Of a DNA stretch of 64,000 nt, positions 34,015-43,978 are shown piece after piece. The stretch comes from Limnohabitans sp. MMS-10A-178. GTDB taxonomy: Bacteria > Pseudomonadota > Gammaproteobacteria > Burkholderiales > Burkholderiaceae_C. The stretch covers positions 1,426,001-1,490,000 of the forward strand of contig NZ_NERY01000001.1 of NCBI RefSeq assembly GCF_003063375.1, given 5' to 3'. Both the position numbers and the translations under genes were made by a program. The stretch's first letter is position 1; every line of letters starts with the position of its first letter. The notes beneath the pieces are model-generated. The model was not told where the DNA came from and did no database searches. It worked only from the letters and a program-made list of their open reading frames with translations.

Positions 34015-35637
34015 ATGAACTTTGATTTCAGTACACCTTACTCATCAGCGCGCCTGCCTCAGTTTGCCCGCAACATTGTCTCGACCTCTCACCCCTTGGC
34101 GGCCCAAGCGGGTTTGCGCATGATGCTCAAAGGTGGCAATGCAGTAGATGCTGCCATTGCCGCGGCAGCTGCCATCACCATCACAGAACCGGTTAGCAAT
34201 GGTTTGGGCTCTGATGCATTTTGTATTTTGTGGGATGGTCAAAAGTTGCATGGCTTGAACGCATCAGGACCTGCGCCACAGGCCTGGACGCCCGAATACT
34301 TTCACAACAAGTATGGCAAAGAGGCTGTCAATCCGCCCAAGCGAGGTTGGGACTCTGTCACGGTACCAGGCGCCGTGGGTGCATGGGCGGCCATGAGTGA
34401 GCGCTTTGGCAAGCTGCCTTTTGCCGATCTCATGGAGCCGGCCATTGAAATTGCAGAGCGAGGTTATTTAATGCCTGTGGTGGTTCAGCAAAAATGGGAT
34501 GCGGCCACGCCCTTGCTGCAATCGTTGCCTGGCTTTGCCGAAAGCTTTTTGCCTTGGGGCCGTGCCCCCAATGTGGGTGAGTTGTTCCAATTTAAAGCAG
34601 CTGCCAAAGGTTTGCGCGCCATTGCCGAAACCAAGGGGCGTGCTTTCTATGAAGGCGAAATTGCGGAAGCCCTGGTGCGTTTTTCCAAGCAGCATGGCGG
34701 TGCCATGTCGCTTCAAGATTTGGCCCAATACCGTCCCGAATGGGTTGAGCCCATTGCGCAAAATTACCGCGGCTACACCTTGCACGAAATCCCGCCCAAT
34801 GGCCAAGGTATTGCGGCGCTGATTGCCTTGGGCATTTTGGAAAACTTCGACATTGCCAGCATGAAGGTTGATGGTATCGATTCTCAGCATTTGCAAATTG
34901 AAGCCATGAAGTTGGCCTTCGCCGATGTCTATCGCTACGTGGCCGATCCACGTTACATGGAAGTCACACCTGCGCAGATGCTCGACCCCGCTTATTTAAA
35001 GAGCCGTGCCAAACTCATCGACATGAAAAAGGCGCAAGACTTCAAAGCGGGCAATCCAGTGAAGGGCGGCACCATTTACCTCACCACCGCCGACGAAAAT
35101 GGCATGATGGTGAGCTTCATTCAAAGCAATTACATGGGCTTTGGCTCGGGTGTGGTTGAGCCCACTTATGGTGTCAGTTTGCAAAACCGCGGCTTTGGTT
35201 TCAGCACCGACTTGAATGGCGCCAATGCCGCCAACTTGGTGGCACCGGGCAAGAAGCCCTTCCAAACCATCATCCCTGCTTTCCTCACAAAAAATGGTCA
35301 GCCTGTGATGAGCTACGGCGTGATGGGCGGCAACATGCAACCGCAGGGCCACATGCAAACCTTGGTGCGCATGCTCGACTATGGTCAGAATCCACAAACA
35401 GCATGTGATGCACCTCGCTGGCGCTACAACGCGGGCATGTCTATCAATGCTGAAAACAATATGGACCGCAGCACGGTACAAGGCCTGAACGATTTGGGAC
35501 ACGAGTTGGAGGTCATCAACGACTCTTACCAAGACTTTGGTGCAGGCCAGTTTATTTGGCGCATGGGTGATCCTAAAGTTCAAGGTTATGTGGCTGCCTC
35601 CGATCCAAGGCGAGATGGGCAGGCGGTTGGCTTTTGA
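34015..35637 (+). CDS. ggt: Gamma-glutamyltransferase family protein (Ntn hydrolase)
   Basis: A 540-residue Ggt-like protein. The N-terminal part holds VSTSHPLAAQAGLRMMLKGGNAVDAAIAA and NGLGSDAFCI. The small-subunit N-terminus is predicted at the Thr of KGGTIYLTTADENG, the self-processing nucleophile position; the second Thr of the classical TTH motif is Ile here, as in divergent Ggt-like acylases. The motif GVMGGNMQPQGHMQ is also typical. No signal peptide is visible, unlike E. coli Ggt, so it may be cytoplasmic. It probably hydrolyses gamma-glutamyl or related amides taken up by the TTT system. It overlaps the next gene by four bases. Confidence 0.88.
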   Translation: MNFDFSTPYSSARLPQFARNIVSTSHPLAAQAGLRMMLKGGNAVDAAIAAAAAITITEPVSNGLGSDAFCILWDGQKLHGLNASGPAPQAWTPEYFHNKYGKEAVNPPKRGWDSVTVPGAVGAWAAMSERFGKLPFADLMEPAIEIAERGYLMPVVVQQKWDAATPLLQSLPGFAESFLPWGRAPNVGELFQFKAAAKGLRAIAETKGRAFYEGEIAEALVRFSKQHGGAMSLQDLAQYRPEWVEPIAQNYRGYTLHEIPPNGQGIAALIALGILENFDIASMKVDGIDSQHLQIEAMKLAFADVYRYVADPRYMEVTPAQMLDPAYLKSRAKLIDMKKAQDFKAGNPVKGGTIYLTTADENGMMVSFIQSNYMGFGSGVVEPTYGVSLQNRGFGFSTDLNGANAANLVAPGKKPFQTIIPAFLTKNGQPVMSYGVMGGNMQPQGHMQTLVRMLDYGQNPQTACDAPRWRYNAGMSINAENNMDRSTVQGLNDLGHELEVINDSYQDFGAGQFIWRMGDPKVQGYVAASDPRRDGQAVGF

Positions 35638-36548
35638 CGCAAACCCCAGCTTCTCAATTCACCACGGGCTTGCTGTTGGCTGCAGCGGGTTCGATTGCAT
35701 TCAGCGGCAAAGCGATTATTGTCAAACTCGCCTATCGCCATGGTGTCGACGCCATCACCTTGGTGATGTTTCGAATGTTGTTTGCGGTGCCTTTTTTCAT
35801 TGCCATGGCATGGTGGGCAGGCAGAGGCAAGCCAGCGCTCACCCGTGCCGATTGGTGGGGCGTGTTGGGTCTGGGATTTTCAGGTTATTACATTTCAAGT
35901 TTTCTTGACTTCCTAGGTTTGCAATACATCAGCGCTTCCCTCGAGCGGCTCATTTTGTACCTCAATCCCACCTTGGTATTGATTCTGGGTTGGGTGCTTT
36001 ACCAAAGAAAAATCACCTCCAGGCAAGCCGTGGCCATGGCCGTGAGTTACAGCGGCGTGTTGTTGGTGTTTGGCCATGAGATTTCCTTGGTGGGTGACAA
36101 CGTGCCCTTGGGTGCAGCACTGGTTTTTGGCAGTGCCGTCACCTATGCCATCTATCTCAGCTACAGCGGTCAATTGGTGCAGCGCCTGGGATCCTTGCGC
36201 TTGGCGGGGTTGGCTACCACTGTGGCGTGCTTTTTTTGCATTCTCCAGTTTGTGTTGCTTAAACCTATGTCGGCATTGAATGTGGCGCCCGAAGTGATAT
36301 GGCTTTCCGTGTTGAACGCGACAGCCTGTACGGTCTTGCCGGTACTCATGGTGATGATGGCCATTGAAAGAATTGGGCCAGGGCTTACTTCACAAATTGG
36401 CATGATTGGGCCTATGTCCACACTCACCATGGGCGTTTTCTGGTTGAACGAAACTTTCAACATGTGGATTTTGACGGGAACCGCTTTGGTTTTGGGCGGC
36501 GTGTTTTGGGTCACCCAAGGGCCAAAGCAAACGAATCAAATTCAGTAA
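35634..36548 (+). CDS. EamA/DMT-superfamily permease
   Basis: A 304-residue membrane protein with about ten helices in two EamA repeats (FSGKAIIVKLAYRHGVD; GPMSTLTMGVFWLNETFN). Drug/metabolite transporters of this type usually export amino acids or metabolites. It starts at TTG 35634, overlapping the ggt stop (TTGA), so it is coupled to ggt and may export a product of its reaction. No better start is available in frame near the ggt end. Confidence 0.88.
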   Translation: MTQTPASQFTTGLLLAAAGSIAFSGKAIIVKLAYRHGVDAITLVMFRMLFAVPFFIAMAWWAGRGKPALTRADWWGVLGLGFSGYYISSFLDFLGLQYISASLERLILYLNPTLVLILGWVLYQRKITSRQAVAMAVSYSGVLLVFGHEISLVGDNVPLGAALVFGSAVTYAIYLSYSGQLVQRLGSLRLAGLATTVACFFCILQFVLLKPMSALNVAPEVIWLSVLNATACTVLPVLMVMMAIERIGPGLTSQIGMIGPMSTLTMGVFWLNETFNMWILTGTALVLGGVFWVTQGPKQTNQIQ

Positions 36549-36600
36549 CATCAAAAGATATCAACAGACCCAGTGGGTCATTCATTTTCAAGGAGTCATC

Positions 36601-37398
36601 ATGGATTTAGGCATTAAGGGCAAATGGGCTTTGGTGGGCGGTGCGAGCAAAGGTTTAGGTTGGGGCTGTGCTCGTGCGCTGGCGCTGGAAGGTGTGAATG
36701 TGGTCATGGTGGCCCGTGGCGCTGAGGTTTTGAACCAAGCCGTCGCAGACCTCAAAAAAGAAGCGCCTGGCGTACAGCTCATTCCGGTGGCAGCCGACAT
36801 CACGACAGAAGCTGGCCGTGCGGCCTTGTTCTCCGTAGCAGGCGGCCCGGGCAAAGACTTTGACATCGTGGTCACCAATGCAGGCGGACCTCCTCCAGGC
36901 GACTTTCGCAATTGGGACCGTGAAGCTTGGATCAAGGCGGTTGATGCCAACATGCTCACCCCCATCGAACTCATCAAAGCAACAGTCGATGGCATGGCCG
37001 CTCGAGGATTTGGCCGCATCGTCAACATCACTTCCAGTTCGGTCAAATCACCCATTGATATTTTGGGATTGTCCAACGGTGCACGAAGCGGTTTGACAGG
37101 TTTTGTGGCGGGTGTGGCACGTACCAAAATTGCAGCACAAGGTGTCACCATCAACAACATCTTGCCCGGTAAGTTCGACACCGATCGCATTCGCAGCACA
37201 GTGGAAGCCACAGCGCAAAAAACGGGTCAGTCTGTTGCTGAAATTCGCGCCCAACACCAAGCTCAAGTGCCAGCTGGCCGATACGGTACCCCCCAAGAAT
37301 TTGGTGCACTGTGTGCGTTCATTTGCAGCCTGCAGGCCTCCTACATCACGGGCCAAAATTTCTTGACCGATGGTGGTGCTTATCCAGGCACCTACTGA
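36601..37398 (+). CDS. SDR-family protein with degenerate catalytic motif
   Basis: A 265-residue short-chain dehydrogenase-fold protein. The cofactor loop is GGASKGLGWG instead of TGxxxGIG, VTNAGGPPPG replaces NNAG, and the usual Tyr-x-x-x-Lys is missing: the site reads LGLSNGARSGLTG. This matches a known divergent SDR subgroup (beta-ketoacyl-ACP-reductase-like, cd05344) that lacks the perfect tetrad. The C-terminus GGAYPGTY is SDR-like. AAGGAG precedes the ATG. Its reaction is unknown. It converges on an EamA permease gene, with one base between their ends. Confidence 0.85.
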   Translation: MDLGIKGKWALVGGASKGLGWGCARALALEGVNVVMVARGAEVLNQAVADLKKEAPGVQLIPVAADITTEAGRAALFSVAGGPGKDFDIVVTNAGGPPPGDFRNWDREAWIKAVDANMLTPIELIKATVDGMAARGFGRIVNITSSSVKSPIDILGLSNGARSGLTGFVAGVARTKIAAQGVTINNILPGKFDTDRIRSTVEATAQKTGQSVAEIRAQHQAQVPAGRYGTPQEFGALCAFICSLQASYITGQNFLTDGGAYPGTY

Positions 37399-37399
37399 G

Positions 37400-38299
37400 T
37401 TAGCGTTTAGACGACACCCAGATACCACTCACAATGAGGCCAAAAGCCACAACGTGATAGTACTGTGGCAACTCGCCTAAGAAAACACTCGACATGATGG
37501 CGGCAAACAGCGGCGTGAGGTTGGCAAAAAAACCAGCCACCGCTGGGCCTGCTGTTTGCACGCCCAAGCCCCAGCATCTGTAGGCTAAAACGGCGGGCCC
37601 CACAGACACAAATGCCAGCGCCATAAAAAGGGTAGGCCCCCAAACGATGTGAGCGTCTGTGAGAGCCCATTCAGCTCCCGAAAACAGTCCTGCCCATCCC
37701 AAACCAAAAACAACCTGAGCCATGAGAAATGCAGCCCAATGGTTGCGAATTTCGTCTGGCTCATTGCGTTGGGTGAGCAACCAACTGTAAATAGCCCAGC
37801 ACGCAGTGGCCAGCAAAATATAGATATCACCCACCACAAAACTCACCTGCAAAAGTTGTTGCCAATCGCCACGTGATAACACCTTCAATACCCCAGCAAT
37901 GGAGAGGGCTGCACCCAGCCATTGAGCACGCCGAACGGGCGTCTTAAAGAACAAGGCACCGATGGCCAGCATGAACACAGGTGTGCTGGCGGCCACCAGT
38001 GTGACGTTGAGCGGTGTAGAGGTTTGCAGTGCCAAATATTGGAGCGCGTTGTAGCACCCGACGCCAAGCAGGCTGAGTAAAGCAAATCGACGCCAGTGTG
38101 GCCACAGGGCACTTTGCGGTTTGAGCAAGTGCCCTGCCATGGGAAGCAAAATGAGAAAGGCAATGCTCCAGCGCAAAAAATTGAGCGTAATGGGCGGCAC
38201 CAAGTCGCTGATCAAGCGGCCCACCACGGCATTGCCTGCCCACAGCAAGGGCGGGACGGTAAGCATCAAGGCAGTGCCGGGTGAGAGTTTTTGTGTCAT
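37400..38299 (-). CDS. EamA/DMT-superfamily permease
   Basis: A 299-residue membrane protein with about ten helices and two EamA repeats (PPLLWAGNAVVGRLISDLVPP; NLTPLFAAIMSSVFLGELPQ). It is a probable exporter of amino acids or small metabolites of unknown identity, and is not closely similar to the permease at 35634. It is divergent from the quinone oxidoreductase gene. Confidence 0.9.
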   Translation of the reverse strand: MTQKLSPGTALMLTVPPLLWAGNAVVGRLISDLVPPITLNFLRWSIAFLILLPMAGHLLKPQSALWPHWRRFALLSLLGVGCYNALQYLALQTSTPLNVTLVAASTPVFMLAIGALFFKTPVRRAQWLGAALSIAGVLKVLSRGDWQQLLQVSFVVGDIYILLATACWAIYSWLLTQRNEPDEIRNHWAAFLMAQVVFGLGWAGLFSGAEWALTDAHIVWGPTLFMALAFVSVGPAVLAYRCWGLGVQTAGPAVAGFFANLTPLFAAIMSSVFLGELPQYYHVVAFGLIVSGIWVSSKR

Positions 38300-38402
38300 G
38301 ACCGTGACTTTAACGGCAACGCCAGGGCTATGTTGTCACGCAGGGACATTCAATTCGTGGCAAAGTAGCGGGCAATGCATCTTTATTTTTTTGGAGAAAC
38401 CC

Positions 38403-39386
38403 ATGAGCTTAGCCGTCCAAATTGACCAAAACGGTGGTCCTGAACAACTCAAATTGATTGACGTGACAGTGGGTCAACCTGGCCCAGGTGAAATTCGCAT
38501 TCGTCACAAAGCCATTGGTTTGAACTTCATTGACGTGTACCAACGCAGCGGCTTGTATGCCTTGCCCATGCCCTTGAAGTTGGGCATGGAGGCATCAGGC
38601 ATAGTGGAAGCCGTGGGCGAGGGTGTAACGCACCTCAAGGTAGGCGATCGTGCTGCTTATGCCAGCCAACCCCCCGGCAGCTACTGTGAAGAGCGCGTGA
38701 TGCCGGCAAAGTGTGTGTGCAAACTGCCCGACGACATTTCGTTTGAAACTGGCGCCGCCATGATGCTCAAAGGCCTGACTGCGCAATATTTGCTCATGAA
38801 GACGCGCCCCGCAGAAGGTCTGCAAGCAGGCGATCATGTGCTGTTCCACGCTGCTGCTGGCGGTGTGGGCCTGATAGCTTGCCAATGGGGCAAAGCATTG
38901 GGCTTTCGCATGATTGGTACCGCGGGTTCGGACGAAAAGTGCAAACTTGCTTTGGCCAATGGCGCTGAGCACTGCATCAACTACAGCACCGAAGATTTCT
39001 TGCCTCGCGTGAAAGAAATCACGGGTGGCAAAGGGGTGAAAGTGGTTTATGACTCAGTGGGCAAAGACACTTGGGACAAATCGCTTGAATGCTTGCGCCC
39101 CTTGGGTTTGATGGCAAGTTTTGGCAATGCTTCAGGTGCCGTGGCACCGTTCGCACCAGGCATGTTGGGCGTTAAAGGCTCTTTGTATGTCACGCGCCAA
39201 ACCTTGTTCAGCCACATTACTTCGCGTGAAAGCACGCAAGCCATGGCGGATGATTTGTTTGCGGTGGTGCAAAGCGGCAAAGTGAAAATTCACATTGACC
39301 AGACTTTCCCGCTGGCCCAAGTTCAAGAAGCTCACCGCGCTTTGGAAGCCCGCAAAACAACGGGTTGCACCATTCTCACTCTGTGA
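38403..39386 (+). CDS. NADPH:quinone oxidoreductase (zeta-crystallin-like MDR)
   Basis: A 327-residue medium-chain dehydrogenase/reductase without the zinc ligands: GEIRIRHKAIGLNFIDVYQRSGLY, the cofactor loop AAAGGVGLIACQWGKALG, and VYDSVGKDTW. Quinone oxidoreductases of this type use NADPH to reduce quinones or enals by one or two electrons. The ATG at 38403 is fixed by GGAG 8 bases upstream; a longer frame from 38121 overlaps the divergent permease. It converges on lspA with three bases between them. Confidence 0.93.
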   Translation: MSLAVQIDQNGGPEQLKLIDVTVGQPGPGEIRIRHKAIGLNFIDVYQRSGLYALPMPLKLGMEASGIVEAVGEGVTHLKVGDRAAYASQPPGSYCEERVMPAKCVCKLPDDISFETGAAMMLKGLTAQYLLMKTRPAEGLQAGDHVLFHAAAGGVGLIACQWGKALGFRMIGTAGSDEKCKLALANGAEHCINYSTEDFLPRVKEITGGKGVKVVYDSVGKDTWDKSLECLRPLGLMASFGNASGAVAPFAPGMLGVKGSLYVTRQTLFSHITSRESTQAMADDLFAVVQSGKVKIHIDQTFPLAQVQEAHRALEARKTTGCTILTL

Positions 39387-39389
39387 GAA

Positions 39390-39893
39390 TTATTTGCCTC
39401 GCCTCACGCGCAGCAGCTCATCCAAAATGAGCATGCCTGCGCCAAGGGTGATGGCGCTGTCGGCCACATTGAAGGCCGGGAAGTGCCAACCTGCATAGTG
39501 AAAATCTAGGAAGTCAATGACGTGGCTGTAAAGCACACGGTCAATCACATTGCCAACTGCGCCACCTAAAAGCAATGACAGGGCCAAGCAAAACAAAGTT
39601 TGACCCGCATGCATGCGCAGCAAGTAAATCATGACCAAGGCTGCAACAGTGCCTAACCCGGTAAAAAACCAACGCTGCCAACCGCCCGCGTCGGCCAGGA
39701 ATGAAAACGCAGCACCTGGGTTGTGTACTCGCACCATGTTGAAAAATGAGGTCATGGGCAAACTCTCACCCAATTGAAAAGAGCCGATCACTGCAATTTT
39801 CGTGACTTGGTCTAGCAGCAGGGTAATGAGTGCAATGCCCAACCAGAGCCAGACCCCTGAGCCTGATTTGAATGCACTTTTACTTTTTGCCAT
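39390..39893 (-). CDS. lspA: Lipoprotein signal peptidase LspA
   Basis: A 167-residue inner-membrane protease with four helices. The catalytic aspartates are in [11 protein letters not shown] and [13 protein letters not shown], and [11 protein letters not shown] is also conserved. It cleaves prolipoprotein signal peptides. The start is ATG 39893 (MAKSKSAFK). It is the last gene of ribF-ileS-lspA. Two copies of a 13-bp direct repeat (39899-39911, 39915-39927) lie just upstream. Confidence 0.95.
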   Translation of the reverse strand: MAKSKSAFKSGSGVWLWLGIALITLLLDQVTKIAVIGSFQLGESLPMTSFFNMVRVHNPGAAFSFLADAGGWQRWFFTGLGTVAALVMIYLLRMHAGQTLFCLALSLLLGGAVGNVIDRVLYSHVIDFLDFHYAGWHFPAFNVADSAITLGAGMLILDELLRVRRGK

Positions 39894-39976
39894 GGTGTAG
39901 AAGTAAGTTGATGAAGAAGTAAGTTGACGTGATTTAAATTGATTTGAATTTGAAGGCCAACGGCATGCTTCATGCT

Positions 39977-42832
39977 TCATGCAAACAATCGCTTTTCACC
40001 TTCGCCATGCAAATTACTGTCGCAGCGCCCGCACAAAGTAGGGTGTGCTGGGTTCACGCCCACGTCTGGCGCATAGTGCCAACAACGCTCGCACTTCACA
40101 TCCTCACTCACAGATACTTTGGCAAGCAAGCTGTCTCCAGTCTCCAAAACGAGTTGGGAGGTGATGAATACAAACTTCAAATCGTGGCCCAAACTGGCCA
40201 GCAGTGCGTGGTCGGCGGGTGCTGCTTGCAGCGTCACACAAGCTTGCAGCGAGGCACCTACTTTGCCATCGGCTCGCAAGGTTTCAATGTCTTTGTTCAC
40301 TTGATCGCGAATTTCGCGAATGCGGGCCCACTTGGCCAGCAGCGCATCGTCGGGCTTGCCCAGGTCGCTGAAGGTTTCTATGAAAATTGACTCAGAGCTG
40401 CCAAAGGTTTGCCAGGCTTCTTCTGCAGTAAAGCTCAAGAAAGGAGCCATCAAACGCAACATGCCGTGAGTAATGCGGTACAGCACGGTTTGAGCAGAGC
40501 GACGCGCCAATGATTTGGGTGCACTGGTGTAGAGCCGGTCCTTGAGCACGTCCAAATAAAAAGCGCCCAAATCTTCAGAGCAATACACTTGCAATTTAGA
40601 CACCACAGGGTGGAATTCATACACCTTGAAGTGCGCCAAGATGTCGGCTTGCAATTGCGCCGCACGGCTCAAGGCAAAGCGATCGATTTCCAATAAATCG
40701 GCATCGGCCACAGCATCATTGGCAGGGTCAAAATCGCTCACGTTGGCCAACAAGAAACGCAGGGTGTTGCGAATGCGGCGATAGGCATCGACCACGCGCG
40801 CCAAAATTTTGTCGTCAATGTTGAGGTCGCCAGAGTAGTCGGTGGAGGCCACCCACAAGCGCACAATTTCTGCGCCCATCTTGTCGGTAATTTCTTGCGG
40901 CGCCACCACATTGCCCAAGCTCTTGCTCATCTTGCGGCCTTGGCCGTCGGTGGCAAAGCCATGCGTCAGCAAGCCACGATAAGGCGCGCGATCGTAAAGT
41001 GCGCAACCCAACAACAAAGAGCTGTGGAACCAGCCGCGGTGTTGGTCGTGGCCTTCTAAATACAGGTCGGCTTCGGGACCTGCATCATGAAAAGGCTTGC
41101 GATCGTAAGCATCTTTGTGGCTGCCGCGCAGCACGTGTTGGAAGGTGGAACCTGAGTCAAACCACACTTCCAAAATGTCAGTGCTCTTGGTGTAGTTAGG
41201 CGCATCGCTTGCACCCAAAATTTCTTCTGCAGTGACGCGGCTCCAAGCTTCAATGCCACCTTGTTCAACGATGTTGGCGGCTTGGTCCATGATTTCCATG
41301 GTGCGGGGGTGCAACTCACCCGAGTCTTTGTGCAAGAAGAAGGGCACTGGCACACCCCAGCTGCGCTGACGTGAAATGCACCAGTCAGGTCGGTTGGCAA
41401 TCATGTCGCGCAAACGCGTCTTGCCGTTTTCGGGGTAGAAGTTGGTTTGGTCAATGGCGTCCAAGGCCAGCTGTCGCAGTGTCTTGGGCGCTTTGTCTTT
41501 GGTGAAGACACCAGGGCCATCGTCCATGCGCACAAACCATTGCGCCGCTGCACGGTAAATGACGGGCGTTTTGTGGCGCCAGCAATGCGGATAGCTGTGG
41601 GTGATGCCATAAGTGGCCATCAAGCGATTGCTTTCGCCCAAAACTTCAATGATGCGGGGGCAGGCTTTCCAAATGTTCATGCCACCAAACAGGGGCAGGT
41701 CTTCGGCGTAGCTGCCGTTGCCTTGAACCGGGTTCAGGATGTCGTCGTAAGCCAAGCCATTGGCCACGCAAGAGTTGAAGTCATCCACACCATAGGCGGG
41801 AGATGAGTGAACAATGCCAGTGCCGTCTTGCGCACTCACGTACTCGGCCACATACACAGGCGAGAAACGTTTGTAGCCTTCATGCACATCGTACAAAGGG
41901 TGCTTGAAATTCAAGCCGCCCAATTTGTTGCCAGTCGTGGTGGCCATCACTTGGCCTGCCAATTTGTAGCGCTCTAAACATTTTTCCACCAAAGACTCGG
42001 CCAACACCAGCAGGCCTTTTTCGGTGTTCACCAAGGCGTAAACCAGTTCGGGGTTCACGTTCAGAGCTTGGTTGGCTGGAAGGGTCCATGCGGTGGTGGT
42101 CCAGATCACGGCAAAGGCAGACTTAGTTTGGCCAGGCAGTGCGTCCATGCCAAAGGCCTTGGCCACGGCTGTGTTGTCGGCAGCTTCAAACGCCACATCT
42201 AGGGTGTCGCTCTTTTTGTCGGCGTATTCAATTTCGAACTCGGCCAAAGAGGAGCCGCAATCGAAGCACCAGTAAACGGGCTTCAAACCGCGGTAAACAA
42301 AGCCACGCTCAATGACGCGTTTGAAGGCGCGAATTTCGCCGGCTTCGTTGGCAAAGTCCATGGTGCGATAGGGACGCTCCCAATCGCCCAACACACCCAA
42401 GCGTTTGAAGTCTTCGCGCTGTTGGTCAATTTGTTCGGTGGCAAATGCACGGCTCTTGGCCTGCATGTCGTCGCGGCTCAGTTTGCGGCCGTGCAACTTT
42501 TCAATGGCGTTTTCAATGGGCAAGCCGTGGCAGTCCCAGCCTGGAATGTATTGCGCATCAAAGCCCGCCAATTGCTTGGACTTGACGATCATGTCTTTGA
42601 GCACTTTGTTCAGTGCGTGACCAATGTGCAATTTGCCATTGGCGTAAGGGGGGCCGTCGTGCAACACAAACAAGGGTGCACCTTTGCGAGCCACACGCAG
42701 TTTTTTGTACAGGCCTTGGTCACTCCATGCTTTGGCCCAGGCGGGCTCACGCTTGGGCAAATCGCCACGCATCGCAAACGCGGTGTCGGGCATGTTCAGG
42801 GTGGCACGGTAGTTTGTTTTTTGTTCAGACAT
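39977..42832 (-). CDS. ileS: Isoleucyl-tRNA synthetase
   Basis: A 951-residue class I synthetase with the HIGH-type motif ([11 protein letters not shown]), an editing CP1 domain, the KMSKS motif (RKMSKSLGN) and a C-terminal zinc finger ([19 protein letters not shown]). The C-terminal zinc finger marks the bacterial type I enzyme. It charges tRNA-Ile. It lies between ribF and lspA in the classic order. Confidence 0.98.
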   Translation of the reverse strand: MSEQKTNYRATLNMPDTAFAMRGDLPKREPAWAKAWSDQGLYKKLRVARKGAPLFVLHDGPPYANGKLHIGHALNKVLKDMIVKSKQLAGFDAQYIPGWDCHGLPIENAIEKLHGRKLSRDDMQAKSRAFATEQIDQQREDFKRLGVLGDWERPYRTMDFANEAGEIRAFKRVIERGFVYRGLKPVYWCFDCGSSLAEFEIEYADKKSDTLDVAFEAADNTAVAKAFGMDALPGQTKSAFAVIWTTTAWTLPANQALNVNPELVYALVNTEKGLLVLAESLVEKCLERYKLAGQVMATTTGNKLGGLNFKHPLYDVHEGYKRFSPVYVAEYVSAQDGTGIVHSSPAYGVDDFNSCVANGLAYDDILNPVQGNGSYAEDLPLFGGMNIWKACPRIIEVLGESNRLMATYGITHSYPHCWRHKTPVIYRAAAQWFVRMDDGPGVFTKDKAPKTLRQLALDAIDQTNFYPENGKTRLRDMIANRPDWCISRQRSWGVPVPFFLHKDSGELHPRTMEIMDQAANIVEQGGIEAWSRVTAEEILGASDAPNYTKSTDILEVWFDSGSTFQHVLRGSHKDAYDRKPFHDAGPEADLYLEGHDQHRGWFHSSLLLGCALYDRAPYRGLLTHGFATDGQGRKMSKSLGNVVAPQEITDKMGAEIVRLWVASTDYSGDLNIDDKILARVVDAYRRIRNTLRFLLANVSDFDPANDAVADADLLEIDRFALSRAAQLQADILAHFKVYEFHPVVSKLQVYCSEDLGAFYLDVLKDRLYTSAPKSLARRSAQTVLYRITHGMLRLMAPFLSFTAEEAWQTFGSSESIFIETFSDLGKPDDALLAKWARIREIRDQVNKDIETLRADGKVGASLQACVTLQAAPADHALLASLGHDLKFVFITSQLVLETGDSLLAKVSVSEDVKCERCWHYAPDVGVNPAHPTLCGRCDSNLHGEGEKRLFA

Positions 42833-42861
42833 TGTTCAAAGCGTCATGGTGTAGGGGCCTG

Positions 42862-43869
42862 CTAAGCCTTTTGCCTAGTGGCAAAAAATGCACGCGCATC
42901 GTCGCAGTCCTTTTGAATGCCCACGGTGAGGGCTTCGAAACTGTCGTACTTGAGTTCGTCGTGTAATTTGTGCAGCAAGTCAACTCTGATGATTTTACTG
43001 TAGCCCCCTTCTTGCCCAAGGTGGCTAGGCCAGTTGAGGCAATGAGTTTCTAACAACACCCGGCCACCGTTCACATCGCTAGGGTCTAGGGAGGGCCGAA
43101 TACCCAAATTGGCCACGCCTGGCAATGGCTCAGGGCTTAAGCCATGGACTTCGACAGTGAAAATGCCGCTGGCCGCTGGTTTCCAGTGGCTAAAGCGCAA
43201 ATTAAGGGTTCGAAAGCCGTCCTCGGCCCCCTCTGCCGAGGCGCCGAGGCCCCTGCCCAATTTGCGGCCGTGCACCACATGGCCGCTGACACTGTAGGGG
43301 CGACCTAAAAGGCGTGCGACGGCGTTCATATCGCCTTGGCCTAGCGCTTCCCTGACGGCAGAGCTTGAAACCCTGAGGCCATGCACTTCGTAGCTGTTCA
43401 TTCGCGCCACATCAAAACCCAGGCGCTGACCAGCGGCGTCCAGCATGCTGTAGTCGCCAGCCCGCTTGGCCCCGAAGCGAAAATCATCACCCACCAGCAA
43501 ATATTTAACACCCAGACCCTTGATCAATACAGACTGAATGAAGTCTTCTGGTGTTTGACTTGCTAAGCTTGCGTCAAATGGCACCACCACGACTTGGTCA
43601 ATGCCGCACCTATCGAGTTCTAGCAGTTTGTCACGCAGGTTTGCAATTCGTGCAGGTGCTAATTCGGGCTTGTTGTGCAGCTTGGCAAAAAAATCTCTGG
43701 GGTGTGGCTCGAAAGTCATCACACAGCTGGGCACCCCACGGTGCGCAGCTTCGTTTTTCAAAAGGGCGAGCATGGCTTGATGGCCGCGGTGGACACCGTC
43801 AAAGTTACCGATCGTCAAGGCGCATTGTTGGGCCCTGTCTGGGTGGTTGAATCCGCGAAATACCTTCAT
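42862..43869 (-). CDS. ribF: Bifunctional riboflavin kinase/FAD synthetase
   Basis: A 335-residue RibF: N-terminal FMN adenylyltransferase (ALTIGNFDGVHRGHQAML, MTFEPHPRDFF, LLVGDDFRFGAKRAGD) and C-terminal flavokinase (GHVVHGRKLGRGLG, GVANLGIRPS, DLLHKLHDELKYDSFEAL). The flavokinase loop that usually reads LGFPTxNLR is replaced by LGASAEGAEDGFRTLNLR, a short insertion encoded by a GC-rich inverted repeat (43221-43249). It makes FMN and FAD. It is first in ribF-ileS-lspA. Confidence 0.95.
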   Translation of the reverse strand: MKVFRGFNHPDRAQQCALTIGNFDGVHRGHQAMLALLKNEAAHRGVPSCVMTFEPHPRDFFAKLHNKPELAPARIANLRDKLLELDRCGIDQVVVVPFDASLASQTPEDFIQSVLIKGLGVKYLLVGDDFRFGAKRAGDYSMLDAAGQRLGFDVARMNSYEVHGLRVSSSAVREALGQGDMNAVARLLGRPYSVSGHVVHGRKLGRGLGASAEGAEDGFRTLNLRFSHWKPAASGIFTVEVHGLSPEPLPGVANLGIRPSLDPSDVNGGRVLLETHCLNWPSHLGQEGGYSKIIRVDLLHKLHDELKYDSFEALTVGIQKDCDDARAFFATRQKA

Positions 43870-43978
43870 ACTGTGTGCGTCATAAAAATGAATTGATTAC
43901 AGGGTATATTGTGACTGACCAGAAAGGCTGGCCTGTTCTCGTTTCATGTCATGGTTTTACCGTTGGATGGAGTCGCTT

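Noticed and set aside
39899..39927. 13-bp direct repeat (period 16) upstream of lspA as an operator
   Set aside because: Only two copies in an A/T-rich gap inside the ribF-ileS-lspA operon; it is more likely local slippage than a control site.
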